64,000 nucleotides of DNA from Devosia sp. (GTDB lineage: Bacteria; Pseudomonadota; Alphaproteobacteria; Rhizobiales; Devosiaceae), in contig NZ_JANQAH010000001.1 of assembly GCF_024707125.1 (NCBI RefSeq), forward strand, positions 34,909 through 98,908, written 5' to 3'. Each line of letters starts with the position of its first letter. The stretch's first letter is position 1. Below the pieces are notes generated by a model. It ran no database searches, was not told the origin of the DNA, and saw only the letters and a list, made by a program, of their open reading frames with translations. The position numbers were made by a program, and so were the translations under genes. Positions 18,342 through 27,830 of the stretch are shown piece after piece.

Positions 18342-19427
18342 TCAGGCGGGCGGAATGACGCCTTCGACGTACCAATCCATGCTGAGGAGTTCGGCATCGG
18401 TCATGGTCACGCCAGCGGCAACGCGCTCGGTGCCGGTGTGATCGTTGATCGGGCCAGTGAAGATGTGGACCGAACCATCGATCTGGCCGGTGCGCATGGC
18501 TTCAGCCGCCGTAACGACATCGGCCGGAACCTTCGCATTGTACGGGCCCATCTGGACCACGTCTTCCTTGAGACCTTCCCAGGTATCGCCCGGAACCCAG
18601 GTACCTTCGATCACGGCCTTGGCCGAGGCCAGGTAGTGCGGGCCCCAGTGGTCGATGATGGCGGTGAGCTGGGTATCGGGAGCGAAGGCGCTCATGTCGG
18701 CACCCTGGCCGAAACCACCCACGATGCCGCGTTCGGCGGCAACCTGCAGGGCAGCCGGACCGTCGGTGTGCTGGGCAACGATATCGATGCCCTGGTCGAT
18801 CATGGCGCGGGCAGCGTCAGCTTCCTTGGCTGGGTCGTTCCAGGTCGAGATGTAGACCGGAGTAATGGTGAATTCGGGGTTCACCTGGCGCGCTGCGAGC
18901 ACGAAGGAGTTGATGCCCATCACCACTTCCGGGATCGGGAAGGAGCCGATGTAGCCAGCCTTGGCGGTCTTGGACATGTGACCGGCAATCACGCCGCAAA
19001 CGGCGCGGCCTTCGTAGAAGCGGGCGTTGTAGAGGCCCACATTGTCGGCCTTCATGTAGCCGGTGGCGTGCTCGAAGGCGACGTCCGGGAATTCCGGCGC
19101 GACCTTGATCACCGAGTCACCGAAACCGAAGCTGGTTGCGAAGATCAGCTTGCAGCCCTGCTGGGCCAGTTCGCGCACGACGCGTTCGCAATCCGGGCCT
19201 TCCGGCACGTTCTCGACGAACATGGTCTCAACCGCATCGCCAAGGTTTTCCTCGACGTAGAGGCGGCCCTGGTTGTGGGCATAGTTGTAGCCGTTGTCGT
19301 TGATCGAACCGACATAGATGAAGCCGATCTTGAGCTTTTCGGCCTGGCCGAAAGCGGTGCCGCCAAGCAGCGGCAAGGTCATGGCAGCGCCGCCGACCTT
19401 GATAAATCCACGACGGGATAGAGTCAT
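18342..19427 (-). CDS. BMP-family (Med/PnrA) substrate-binding protein, purine/nucleoside ABC importer
   Basis: 361 residues. The N-terminus SRRGFIKVGG followed by a hydrophobic stretch is a Tat-type signal peptide, so the protein is exported folded to the periplasm. The BMP core shows IGFIYVGSINDNGYNYAHNQG and a GYIGSFPIPEVV motif. Relatives bind purine nucleosides or, in purine-catabolic operons, free purines. The start at 19427 has AGGAG 8 bases upstream. Two permeases and an ATPase lie directly upstream in the same operon, and puuD-guaD lie downstream. Confidence 0.9.
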   Translation of the reverse strand: MTLSRRGFIKVGGAAMTLPLLGGTAFGQAEKLKIGFIYVGSINDNGYNYAHNQGRLYVEENLGDAVETMFVENVPEGPDCERVVRELAQQGCKLIFATSFGFGDSVIKVAPEFPDVAFEHATGYMKADNVGLYNARFYEGRAVCGVIAGHMSKTAKAGYIGSFPIPEVVMGINSFVLAARQVNPEFTITPVYISTWNDPAKEADAARAMIDQGIDIVAQHTDGPAALQVAAERGIVGGFGQGADMSAFAPDTQLTAIIDHWGPHYLASAKAVIEGTWVPGDTWEGLKEDVVQMGPYNAKVPADVVTAAEAMRTGQIDGSVHIFTGPINDHTGTERVAAGVTMTDAELLSMDWYVEGVIPPA

Positions 19428-19482
19428 ATTTGTTTCTCCTGACTGACGTTCCGATTGCATGAGGCGGTCATTGGACGCCGCC

Positions 19483-20406
19483 TCAATTGCTGGGCATGAA
19501 CGGCTTGCCGAGGCAGGCCGGAGCATTGGTAGAAGCATCGCGCCGGAGCGAAATCAGCACCAGCACGGCGATAGTGGCGATATAGGGCAAGGCCGCCCAG
19601 AGTTCGGACGGAATAGCCGAAAGCGGGCCGCCGCCAGCCTTGGCATAAAGCTCCATGGTCATCACGAGACCAAAGAGATAGGCGCCGCCAAGCAGGCGGA
19701 ACGGCCGCCACGAGGCAAAGACCACGAGCGCCACGGCGATCCAGCCGCGCCCCGCCGTCATGCCTTCGGCCCATTGCGGCGTGAGCGTCAACGGGAAGCA
19801 AGCCCCGGCGACGCCAGCCATGGCACCGCCGAACATCACCGCAAAATAGCGCACCTGGATCACGGAATAGCCGATCGAATGCGCCGACAGGTCATTCTCA
19901 CCCACAGCGCGCAGGATCAGCCCCGCGCGGGTCTTCTTGAGGAAGAACCAGATGGCAAAGACCATGAAAAGCGCGAAATAGGCCGGAAACGAATATCCGA
20001 AGAGCACGCGCAGAACAGGATGCGTGGCGAGATCTGGGAAAATCGGCGACATCAACGCCACCGGCCGTGCCGAATAGGACGCGCCAGCCAGCGCCGAAAA
20101 ACCGGTACCGAAGATCGTGAGCGCCAGGCCGGTCGCCGTTTGGTTGGCCGACAGCGACAGTGTCAAAAAGCCAAAAATCAGCGACGCCGCCATGCCGGCC
20201 GCCGCGCCGCACAGCAGCGCGAGATAGTGATTGCCGGTATGGAATTGCACTACGAAGCCTGCAATGGCACCGAGCAGCATCATGCCCTCGACACCGAGAT
20301 TGAGCACGCCCGAACGCTCGACAACCAGTTCGCCCAGCGCTGCAATCAGGATGGGTGTCGAGGCGCCGACAACGGTCACGAGAATTGCGATCGTCAGGTC
20401 CATCAT
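19483..20406 (-). CDS. Purine/nucleoside ABC transporter permease (second subunit)
   Basis: 307 residues, mostly hydrophobic with eight to ten helices. It has the BPD_transp_2 (RbsC/YufQ-like) pattern: ERSGVLNLGVEGMMLLGA near the N-terminus and the loop RAVGENDLSAHSIGY contacting the ATPase. The ATG at 20406 overlaps the stop of the preceding permease (ATGATG), so the two are coupled. It forms the translocation pore with the gene before it. Confidence 0.9.
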   Translation of the reverse strand: MMDLTIAILVTVVGASTPILIAALGELVVERSGVLNLGVEGMMLLGAIAGFVVQFHTGNHYLALLCGAAAGMAASLIFGFLTLSLSANQTATGLALTIFGTGFSALAGASYSARPVALMSPIFPDLATHPVLRVLFGYSFPAYFALFMVFAIWFFLKKTRAGLILRAVGENDLSAHSIGYSVIQVRYFAVMFGGAMAGVAGACFPLTLTPQWAEGMTAGRGWIAVALVVFASWRPFRLLGGAYLFGLVMTMELYAKAGGGPLSAIPSELWAALPYIATIAVLVLISLRRDASTNAPACLGKPFMPSN

Positions 20407-21488
20407 GCCGCTCCCGCGCTGGCTTCAGGGCTGATGCGGCGGATGCGATAGCGCACCAGAATATCGCCGGCGAGCAGCAGGAAGAGCATCATCGCCTGGA
20501 AAATGCCGGTGGCTTCGTCGGGGAGGCCAATGGTGGTCTGCGCCACCTGCCCGCCGACGAAAGTGATGGCGAGCACCACACCGGCAACAATCACGCCCAG
20601 CGGATTGAGCCGCCCGAGGAAGGCAACGATAATGGCCGTGAAGCCGTAATTGGTCGGAAAGCCGGGCACCATGCGTTGGAATGGCCCCGCCACCTCCAGC
20701 ATACCCGCAAGACCCGCCAACCCACCGCTGACCAGCATGGCCAGCCAGATCGTCTTGTTCTCGGAAAAGCCGCCATAGCGCGCTGCATGCGGCGCAGCGC
20801 CAACCACGCGCATGCGATAGCCGAACACCGTCTTGCTCATCACGAACCAGGCAATCAGCGCCACGATCACGGCAATCGGCACACCCAGATGCACAATGGT
20901 GCCGGGAATGATGTTGGGCAGGCGCGCCGCCTCGGAGAAGAGGCGCGATTGCGGAAAGCCGATACCCATCGGGTCCTTCCACGGACCGCGGATGAGGTAG
21001 TAGATCAGCTGCACCGATGCATAAGTCAGCATCAGGCTGGTCAGGATTTCGTTGACATTGAGCCGGGTCTTGAGAAAGGCCGGAATGGAGGCATAGGCCA
21101 TGCCGCCCAGCATGCCGGCAATAGCCATGAGCGGCAGGATCCACCAGCCGGACATGCCCCAGGTGAGAAGCGCAATGCTGGTCGCCGCCAGGGCGCCGAT
21201 GATGTACTGCCCCTCCGCGCCGATATTCCAGACATTGGCGCGATAGGCGACCGACAGGCCCGTACCGATGATGATCAGCGGCGCCGCCTTGATCCCAAGG
21301 TCCTGCCACTTGTAGGGGTTGGTCAGAGGCGTGAAGAAGATCTCCTGCACAGCCCGGAGGCCATTGTAGCCAATGGCCGAAAACAGCAGGCATCCCAGGA
21401 TCATGGTCAGCACCACGGCAGCGACCGGGGTACCATAGAGCATCAGCTTGGAGGGTTCTGGACGCTTTTCAAGCCGGAAGCGCATCAT
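20403..21488 (-). CDS. Purine/nucleoside ABC transporter permease (first subunit)
   Basis: 361 residues of the BPD_transp_2 family with about nine helices. Family features are NVWNIGAEGQYIIGA and the cytoplasmic loop RVVGAAPHAARYGGF. The start at 21488 overlaps the ATPase stop by ATGA; the longer open frame upstream is read-through of the ATPase gene. With the downstream permease it makes a heterodimeric channel for the BMP-bound substrate. Confidence 0.9.
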   Translation of the reverse strand: MMRFRLEKRPEPSKLMLYGTPVAAVVLTMILGCLLFSAIGYNGLRAVQEIFFTPLTNPYKWQDLGIKAAPLIIIGTGLSVAYRANVWNIGAEGQYIIGALAATSIALLTWGMSGWWILPLMAIAGMLGGMAYASIPAFLKTRLNVNEILTSLMLTYASVQLIYYLIRGPWKDPMGIGFPQSRLFSEAARLPNIIPGTIVHLGVPIAVIVALIAWFVMSKTVFGYRMRVVGAAPHAARYGGFSENKTIWLAMLVSGGLAGLAGMLEVAGPFQRMVPGFPTNYGFTAIIVAFLGRLNPLGVIVAGVVLAITFVGGQVAQTTIGLPDEATGIFQAMMLFLLLAGDILVRYRIRRISPEASAGAA

Positions 21489-23002
21489 GCGGTCTCCATT
21501 GAACCGTGTACGCCGCCCATCAGCAGCCCAATTTCTTCCACGCTGAATTCCTTCACCGGCCGGGCCGCGCTGAGGCGCCCCATATTGATGACCGCCAGCG
21601 TATCGCAAAGCGCGCGCAGCTCGTCGAGGTCCTGGCTGATGACGACGATAGCCGAACCCGCCGCCGCCAGATCAACCAGCGCCTGATGAATAGCCGCTGC
21701 AGCGCCAGCGTCGACACCCCAGGTCGGCTGGCTGACCACCAGCACTGTCGGCTTCTGCAGGATCTCGCGGCCCATGATGTATTTCTGGAGGTTCCCGCCC
21801 GAAAGCGAACCCGCCGTCGAAGCCGGCCCCAGCGCCTTTACGGCAAAATCGGCAATCACCTTGCCCGTGTAGGTCTTGGCCGCACCCGAATTGATCAGCC
21901 CCAGCACCACCATGCCGAGCCGGTCGCGCGCCGTCAGCACCGAATTGTCCGAGAGCGAAAAGTCGCCCACCGCAGCGTGGCCATTGCGCTCTTCCGGCAC
22001 CGCGCAAAGCCCCCTGCGGCGCCGCTCGGTCGTGTTCATCAGGCCAATGCCAAACCCATCGATGGTGATGGCCTCACGGTCATCGCCGATAAGCTCGCCC
22101 GAAAGCGCGTCAAGCAATGCATTCTGGCCATTGCCGGCAACACCAGCGACACCGAGGATTTCGCCGGCCCGCACGGTAAAGCTGACATTGTCGACGGCCA
22201 CATCGAAGTGCCCGGTCTTAATGGTCGAAAGCTTGTTCACCACCAGCTTGGGCGGCCCAAACGTCCGCCCCTCAGCCTTCACGATATCCTTGAGCCCCGC
22301 GCCGATCATCTTCTCGGCCATAGAGCGGCTCGTCTCCTGCTTGGGATCACAGGTATCGACCAGCTTACCCCCACGCAAAATGGTCGCCGTATCGCACAAG
22401 GCTTTGATTTCATGCAGCTTGTGCGAAATGTAGAGGATCGAACAACCCTCGGCCGCGAGCTTACGCAGGACCGTGAAAAGCTGCTCCACTTCCTGCGGCG
22501 TCAGCACCGAAGTCGGCTCATCCATGATCAGCAGCTGCGGATTGAGCAACAAGGCACGCACGATCTCGATACGCTGCCGCTCACCAACCGATAGCGTCGC
22601 CACCGTCCGATGAGGATCGAGCGCCAGGCCATAGGTCTCCATGACCTCGCGAATACGGCTTTCGAGTTCGCGCGACGGGATTTTCGCATCCATGCCGAGC
22701 GCAATGTTCTCAAGCACCGTCAGCGCTTCGAACAGCGAGAAATGCTGGAACACCATGCCGATGCCGAGTTTTCGCGCTGCCTTGGGATTGGCCACCACGA
22801 CGGGCTCGCCATTCCAGCGGATTTCGCCGGCATCAGGCTGCATGATGCCATAGATCATTTTGACGAGGGTGGATTTTCCGGCGCCGTTTTCGCCAAGGAG
22901 CGCGTGGATTTCGCCAGGCTTTACCGCAAATGACACATGGTCATTGGCCAGAACGCCGGGGAATTGCTTGGTAATGCCGGTCAGTTCGAGCCGATTGGGC
23001 AT
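21485..23002 (-). CDS. Purine/nucleoside ABC transporter ATPase, two fused ABC domains
   Basis: 505 residues with two ABC cassettes, as in the RbsA/YufO group. Cassette 1 (about 5-240) has Walker A GENGAGKST, signature LSVGER and Walker B LLIMDEPTS. Cassette 2 (about 255-500) has a degenerate Walker A (VAGNGQNAL, no GKS/T) but keeps LSGGNLQK, the usual asymmetry of this group. The ATG at 23002 follows the reconstructed xdhC stop by one base, so the importer was translationally coupled to xdhC. Confidence 0.92.
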   Translation of the reverse strand: MPNRLELTGITKQFPGVLANDHVSFAVKPGEIHALLGENGAGKSTLVKMIYGIMQPDAGEIRWNGEPVVVANPKAARKLGIGMVFQHFSLFEALTVLENIALGMDAKIPSRELESRIREVMETYGLALDPHRTVATLSVGERQRIEIVRALLLNPQLLIMDEPTSVLTPQEVEQLFTVLRKLAAEGCSILYISHKLHEIKALCDTATILRGGKLVDTCDPKQETSRSMAEKMIGAGLKDIVKAEGRTFGPPKLVVNKLSTIKTGHFDVAVDNVSFTVRAGEILGVAGVAGNGQNALLDALSGELIGDDREAITIDGFGIGLMNTTERRRRGLCAVPEERNGHAAVGDFSLSDNSVLTARDRLGMVVLGLINSGAAKTYTGKVIADFAVKALGPASTAGSLSGGNLQKYIMGREILQKPTVLVVSQPTWGVDAGAAAAIHQALVDLAAAGSAIVVISQDLDELRALCDTLAVINMGRLSAARPVKEFSVEEIGLLMGGVHGSMETA

Positions 23003-23003
23003 A

Positions 23004-23190
23004 TCAAAATCCACTCGCCACCCCCTGTTTCCCGGGGGTGGGCGTGCGCCCGTTCGATGCTTCCCGTCCCCCAATCTGGACCATAACTTCAGCCGCGGCT
23101 AGTACTGCAATAACCGATGGTCGTTTATCCCCAAGCCCTTGCGCCCCAATAGGTAACACCAGCCGCTGCAAAAGCGCCTTGTCGCCCCCC
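23004..23190 (-). pseudogene. xdhC: Displaced C-terminal part of xdhC (after frameshift)
   Basis: In the frame one base off from xdhC, the sequence continues as GGDKALLQRLVLPIGAQGLG followed by DKRPSVIAVLAAAEV, the standard XdhC ending. Joining it to the upstream frame needs one fewer base in the run of seven C at 23185-23191. The stop of this frame is one base before the ATPase start at 23002. Confidence 0.75.
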
Positions 23191-23865
23191 CTGCTCCACG
23201 AACCAGCTCGCAAACTTGGCGCGTTTGGTCTTCGAGCCAACCATGCCGACATAGGGGCTGTCGAGCCGGTTCAGCGCCTCAGCGGCAATCAGAAAATCGA
23301 GCGCGTGGTCGTGCGTCATGATCACAAAGGCACTGCCCTTCGGCGCCGACCGCACCACCGCCTCCGGCATGGCCACACGCCGATGCGCAATCCCGGGCGG
23401 CAATTGGTCCAGCTCGTCCTGCCGCGTATCGATGACTTCCATCCGCACCGGCAGCAGCGCCAGCATCTGCGCCAACACCCGCCCCACATGCCCCGCGCCA
23501 AAGACATAAACCTGTGGTGTCGAAGCAATCTCGACCTCGAGCCGCGCGGCATAGTCGCGGCGAATGACGGCATCCGCATAGCGCAGCTCGACCTTCACCC
23601 GCCCGCCGCAACATTGCCCGATCTCCGGCCCCAGCGGCACATCCATGGCCTCTTCCGCGCGCCCCTCGGCAATCAACCGCCGCGCATGGTCGATGACCAT
23701 ATATTCGAGCGCCCCGCCCCCAATGGTCCCAAAAATGGCCCCCAGCGCCACAAGCATGAACGTGCCCTCCTCGCGCGGCGAGGAGCCGCGAACGGCGGTG
23801 AGTTCGCAGGCAATGACATCGGAGTTGGCGGCAAGGAAAGTCTCGAGAGTGGCGGACGTGGTCAT
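23125..23865 (-). CDS. xdhC: XdhC, xanthine dehydrogenase maturation factor (frameshifted at its C-terminus)
   Basis: As written, 246 residues. XdhC binds molybdenum cofactor, promotes its sulfuration and inserts it into XdhB. The N-terminal XdhC/CoxI domain (TAVRGSSPREEGTFML, GTIGGGALE, GPEIGQCCGG) and the Rossmann domain (VYVFGAGHVGRVLAQ, GMVGSKTKRAKFA) are intact. The end is abnormal: after VEQGG the frame leaves the family sequence and stops at 23125. The expected ending is in the neighbouring frame, so a full gene would span 23004-23865. The break is in seven consecutive C residues (plus strand), a typical slippage or sequencing-error site. The start at 23865 was chosen by family alignment. 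Confidence 0.85.
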   Translation of the reverse strand: MTTSATLETFLAANSDVIACELTAVRGSSPREEGTFMLVALGAIFGTIGGGALEYMVIDHARRLIAEGRAEEAMDVPLGPEIGQCCGGRVKVELRYADAVIRRDYAARLEVEIASTPQVYVFGAGHVGRVLAQMLALLPVRMEVIDTRQDELDQLPPGIAHRRVAMPEAVVRSAPKGSAFVIMTHDHALDFLIAAEALNRLDSPYVGMVGSKTKRAKFASWFVEQGGRQGAFAAAGVTYWGARAWG

Positions 23866-23893
23866 CGAACCGACGAGCCTCCCACAACCCACC

Positions 23894-23999
23894 GTGTCAT
23901 TCCCGCGAAAGCGGGAATCTCACGACGCCGAGACAATTTCAGATGCGAGCGCGAGGCATGCCAAAAACTCGATACGGCACCTCCCCTAGATGGGGGAGG
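23894..23999. repeat. Palindromic repeat half-element and second hairpin between xdhB and xdhC
   Basis: The 165-base gap between xdhB and xdhC holds one half-element of the GTCATTCCCGC/GCGGGAAT family (23894-23922). It also holds a separate 7-bp stem CCTCCCC/GGGGAGG (23980-23999). Neither has a T-run. Both could fold in the operon mRNA. Confidence 0.7.
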
Positions 24000-24030
24000 C
24001 TGGGAGGGGGTGGGGCCACGCGCGCCAGCT

Positions 24031-26361
24031 TCACCCCCGCGCCTCCTTCTTCAGCCGCTCGACGCCCATCAGCACCCGCTCCGGCGTCACCGGCATATCG
24101 AGCTGCGGCGCGATCCGATAATCCGCCACACTCGCCACCGCCATGCCCAGTGCCTCAGGCACACTCATCGCCAGCATGAATGGCGGCTCACCCACCGCCT
24201 TCGACCGCCCGATCGTCGGCTCCCTGTTCACCGACCATTCCGCCAGCTTCACATTGAAAACCGGCGGCACATCGCTCGCGAGCGGGATCTTGTACGTCGA
24301 AGGCGCATGCGTCCGCAGCTGCCCCTTGGCATCCCAGACCAGCTCTTCCGTCGTCAGCCACCCCATGCCCTGCACAAAGGCGCCTTCCACCTGACCCAGA
24401 TCGATAGCCGGATTCAGCGATTTACCCACGTCATGCAGAATATCCACGCGATCAACGGTGTACTCGCCCGTCAGCGTATCGATGGTGACCTCGCTCACCG
24501 AAGCGCCATAGGCAAAGTAGTAGAACGGATGCCCCTGCCCCGTAGCGCGGTTCCAGTGGATCTTCGGCGTCTTGTAAAAGCCAGCCGCCGAAAGCTGCAC
24601 CCGGTTCATATAGGCGGAGGCGGCCAGTTCAGCGAAACCAACAAACTTCGGCCCCGCCTGAATACCGCCCTGCACCCACTCGCAGGCGCTTTCTTCGACC
24701 TGATGGAGCTTGGCCGCATGAGCAACCAGCCGCTCCTTGATCTGCCGGCAGGCGTCATACGCCGCCATGCCATTGAGATCGGAGCCCGACGACGCGGCCG
24801 TAGCCGACGTATTCGGCACCTTGCCCGTGGACGTCGCCATGATCTTGACCGTGTCGAGGTTCACCCCGAACGCATCGGCCACCACTTGCGCCACCTTGAT
24901 GTAGAGCCCCTGCCCCATCTCGGTGCCGCCATGGGAAAGATGGATCGACCCATCCTTGTAGACATGCACCAGCGCCCCGGCCTGATTGTACCAGGTCGCC
25001 GTGAAGGAGATGCCGAATTTCACCGGCGTCAGCGAAATCCCCTTCTTGAGCACCGCACTGGTCTTGTTGAACTCAACAATCGCCTTGCGCCGCGCCTGAT
25101 AATCCGACGAGGCCTCCAGCTCATCCACCACCCGGTGGATGATATTGTCCTCCACCACCTGATGGTACGGCGTCACATTGTCGGTATCGGTGCCATAAAA
25201 ATTGGCCTTGCGTATATCGAGCGGGTCCTTGCCCAGTGCATAGGCAATATCCTCGATCCAGCGCTCCGCCCCCACCATGCCCTGCGGCCCGCCAAAGCCA
25301 CGGAAGGCCGTGTTGGAGACGGTATTGGTATAAAGCGGCTCCGACCGTGCCCGCACATTGGGATACCAATAGGCATTGTCGCAGTGGAACAGCGCACGAT
25401 CCGTCACCGGCCCCGAAAGATCGGCCGAAAAACCGCCCCGCGCCGCATAGACCGCATCCACCGCATGAATCTTGCCGGTCTCGTCATAGCCGACATCATA
25501 ATCGACCACGAAATCGTGCCGCTTGCCCGTCGCGCTCATGTCGTCGTCGCGGTCCGGCCTGATCTTGCAGGCCCGGTTCCACTTCTTGGCCGCCAGCGCC
25601 GCCACCACGGCAAAGAGATTGCCCTGCGTTTCCTTGCCGCCAAAACCCCCGCCCATGCGGCGCACATTGACCGTCACCGCATTCTGACGAATGCCCAGCG
25701 CATGCGCGACGATCAACTGCACTTCAGTCGGGTGCTGGGTCGAGGAATTGACGACAACGTCCTCGTCCTCGCCGGGGATCGCCAGCGCAATCTGCCCTTC
25801 GAGATAAAAGTGGTCCTGCCCGCCAATGGTGATCGCACCCTTGGCCCGGCGTGGCGCTCCGGAGAGACCCGCCTTCACATCACCCCGCTCAAGCTTCAAC
25901 GGCGGCGTCACCAGTTTGCCGCCGGCCGCCTGGGCCGAGCGCACATCGGTGAAATAGGAAAGGTCCTTGTACTCGATCTTCGCCAGATGCGCCGCCCGCC
26001 GCGCCTGATCGCGCGTCTCGGCCACCACGGCGAAAAGCGGCTGGCCCCAGAAATGCGTCACACCCTGGGCAAATAGCGGCTCGTCATGCACATGCGCCGA
26101 GCTGATATCCAGCTCCCCCGGCACATCGTCATTGGTCAGCACACCAATGACCCCCGGCGCCTTCAGCACCTCCGAAAAATCCATGCCGACAATCTCGGCA
26201 TGCGGCTTGGTCGAGAGCCCCAGATAGGCATGCATTGTGCCCACCGGCTCGGCTATATCGTCGATATATTCGGCCGTGCCGGTGACGTGCTTGGGGCCGC
26301 TATCGTGCCGCGTATTGGTATGCAGCACCGCCAGATTGATGGGAGCCTGATGCTTGTTCAT
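24031..26361 (-). CDS. xdhB: Xanthine dehydrogenase, molybdopterin-binding subunit
   Basis: 776 residues. It carries the molybdenum cofactor and hydroxylates hypoxanthine to xanthine and xanthine to urate. Seen here are MGGGFGGKE (cofactor loop), FRGFGGPQ (substrate Arg), GGTEMGQG, and the catalytic Glu in VGEPPF near residue 725. The ATG at 26361 overlaps the xdhA stop by one base; a GTG one codon earlier (26364) is an alternative. It partners XdhA in an alpha2beta2-type enzyme and needs XdhC for active cofactor. Confidence 0.95.
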   Translation of the reverse strand: MNKHQAPINLAVLHTNTRHDSGPKHVTGTAEYIDDIAEPVGTMHAYLGLSTKPHAEIVGMDFSEVLKAPGVIGVLTNDDVPGELDISSAHVHDEPLFAQGVTHFWGQPLFAVVAETRDQARRAAHLAKIEYKDLSYFTDVRSAQAAGGKLVTPPLKLERGDVKAGLSGAPRRAKGAITIGGQDHFYLEGQIALAIPGEDEDVVVNSSTQHPTEVQLIVAHALGIRQNAVTVNVRRMGGGFGGKETQGNLFAVVAALAAKKWNRACKIRPDRDDDMSATGKRHDFVVDYDVGYDETGKIHAVDAVYAARGGFSADLSGPVTDRALFHCDNAYWYPNVRARSEPLYTNTVSNTAFRGFGGPQGMVGAERWIEDIAYALGKDPLDIRKANFYGTDTDNVTPYHQVVEDNIIHRVVDELEASSDYQARRKAIVEFNKTSAVLKKGISLTPVKFGISFTATWYNQAGALVHVYKDGSIHLSHGGTEMGQGLYIKVAQVVADAFGVNLDTVKIMATSTGKVPNTSATAASSGSDLNGMAAYDACRQIKERLVAHAAKLHQVEESACEWVQGGIQAGPKFVGFAELAASAYMNRVQLSAAGFYKTPKIHWNRATGQGHPFYYFAYGASVSEVTIDTLTGEYTVDRVDILHDVGKSLNPAIDLGQVEGAFVQGMGWLTTEELVWDAKGQLRTHAPSTYKIPLASDVPPVFNVKLAEWSVNREPTIGRSKAVGEPPFMLAMSVPEALGMAVASVADYRIAPQLDMPVTPERVLMGVERLKKEARG

Positions 26362-27827
26362 CACGCCACCTCCCTCTTGAGCCGCTCACCTTGCCCCGAC
26401 GTTTCAAGGAAAAACCGCTTGAGCAGGTTCTGCGCAGTAAGAAGCCGATATTCTGCCGAGGCACGCATATCGCTGATCGGCTGATAATCCCCAGCAAAGG
26501 CCGGCAGCGCCGCCTCCACCGTCTCCATCGTCCAAGGCTTGCCCACCAGCGCCGCCTCGACTGCCTTGGCCCGCTTCGGCGTCGCCGCCATGCCACCAAA
26601 GGCAATCCGCGCCATGCCGACCACACCGGCATCATTGACGAAAATCCGGAACGCCCCACACAGCGCCGAAATGTCTTCCTCGCGGCGCTTGGAAATCTTG
26701 TAGGTCGCAAACTTCTCGCCCGCCGGCAGCAGCGGCAGCGTCACGCTCTCGACGAACTCGCCCGGCTGCCGATCCTGTTTGCCATAAGCGACGAAGTAGT
26801 CCTCAAGCTTGATCTCGCGCCGATGCTCACCCCGTCGCAGATGCAGCTTCGCCCCCAGCGCGATGAACGGCGGCGGCGTGTCGCCAATAGGCGAACCATT
26901 GGCGATGTTCCCGCCAATTGTCCCCATATTGCGGATCTGCTCACCGGCAATGCGGTTCCAGAGCTCACCCAGCTGCGGAAAATTCGCCTGAATAACCGGC
27001 AGCGCTTCCGAATAGGAAACCCCGGCATAGAACCGAACTTCGCTAGCATTCTCGGCAATGCGCTTCAGTTCCTGCAGATGACCGATAAAGATCGCCGGCC
27101 CGATATTGCGCATGAATTTCGTCACCCACAGCCCGACATCGGTCGAGCCAGCCACGATCCGCGCATTCGGATTGGCTTCATAAACGGCAGCGAAATCATC
27201 GAGGCTGGCCGGAACGATGATCTGCTTGTCACCATCTCCGATGACAACCCGCCGTCCATCGTTGAACGCCTTGACCTTCTCCTTCACGGCAATGCGTTCG
27301 GCCCAGAGCACATCACCCTGCGGCTGCCCATAAGACCCCATGGACTCGCCCGCCCGAATGATCGGCGCATAGCCGGTGCAACGGCAAAGGTTCCCCTGCA
27401 GCGCCTTCTCGATCGCCGGCCGCGTCGGGCTGGGATTGCGCATCCACAGCCCATAAAGGCTCATGACAAAGCCCGGCGTGCAGAACCCACACTGCGACCC
27501 ATGATGATCAACCATGGCCTGCTGCACCGGATGCAGCGCACCATTCTCGCCGCGCAAATGCTCGATAGTCACCACATGCGTCCCGTGGAGGCTACCGACG
27601 AACCGGATGCAGGCCGTCACCGAGTCATAAATGATCTCGTCGCCGAAGAGCCGCCCGACCAGCACGGTACAAGCCCCACAATCGCCCTCGGCGCAGCCTT
27701 CCTTCGACCCACGCAGACGCCGCTCCAGCCGCAGCCAATCGAGCAGCGTCAGATCAGGCGCAACCTCGGTGAGACTGATCTCTTCGCCATTGAGGAGGAA
27801 CCGAATGGCGTTCGCAACCTCAACCAT
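26361..27827 (-). CDS. xdhA: Xanthine dehydrogenase, iron-sulfur/FAD subunit
   Basis: 488 residues. The N-terminal 2Fe-2S domain has Cys45, Cys50, Cys53 and Cys73. The second cluster domain has Cys113, Cys116 (QCGFC), Cys148 and Cys150 (CRC). An FAD domain follows (VGSTDVGLWVTK near residue 220, then GGNIANGSPIGDTPP), with a CO-dehydrogenase flavoprotein C-terminal domain at the end. Electrons pass from molybdenum in XdhB through both clusters to FAD and NAD. The gene begins 3 bases after the hiuH stop. Confidence 0.95.
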   Translation of the reverse strand: MVEVANAIRFLLNGEEISLTEVAPDLTLLDWLRLERRLRGSKEGCAEGDCGACTVLVGRLFGDEIIYDSVTACIRFVGSLHGTHVVTIEHLRGENGALHPVQQAMVDHHGSQCGFCTPGFVMSLYGLWMRNPSPTRPAIEKALQGNLCRCTGYAPIIRAGESMGSYGQPQGDVLWAERIAVKEKVKAFNDGRRVVIGDGDKQIIVPASLDDFAAVYEANPNARIVAGSTDVGLWVTKFMRNIGPAIFIGHLQELKRIAENASEVRFYAGVSYSEALPVIQANFPQLGELWNRIAGEQIRNMGTIGGNIANGSPIGDTPPPFIALGAKLHLRRGEHRREIKLEDYFVAYGKQDRQPGEFVESVTLPLLPAGEKFATYKISKRREEDISALCGAFRIFVNDAGVVGMARIAFGGMAATPKRAKAVEAALVGKPWTMETVEAALPAFAGDYQPISDMRASAEYRLLTAQNLLKRFFLETSGQGERLKREVA

Positions 27828-27830
27828 GGC

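Noticed and set aside
23038..26076. A plus-strand open frame of 1012 codons opposite xdhB and xdhC
   Set aside because: It mirrors the codon-bias shadow of xdhB, has no recognisable domain, is rich in Arg/His/Pro, and spans the frameshifted xdhC.
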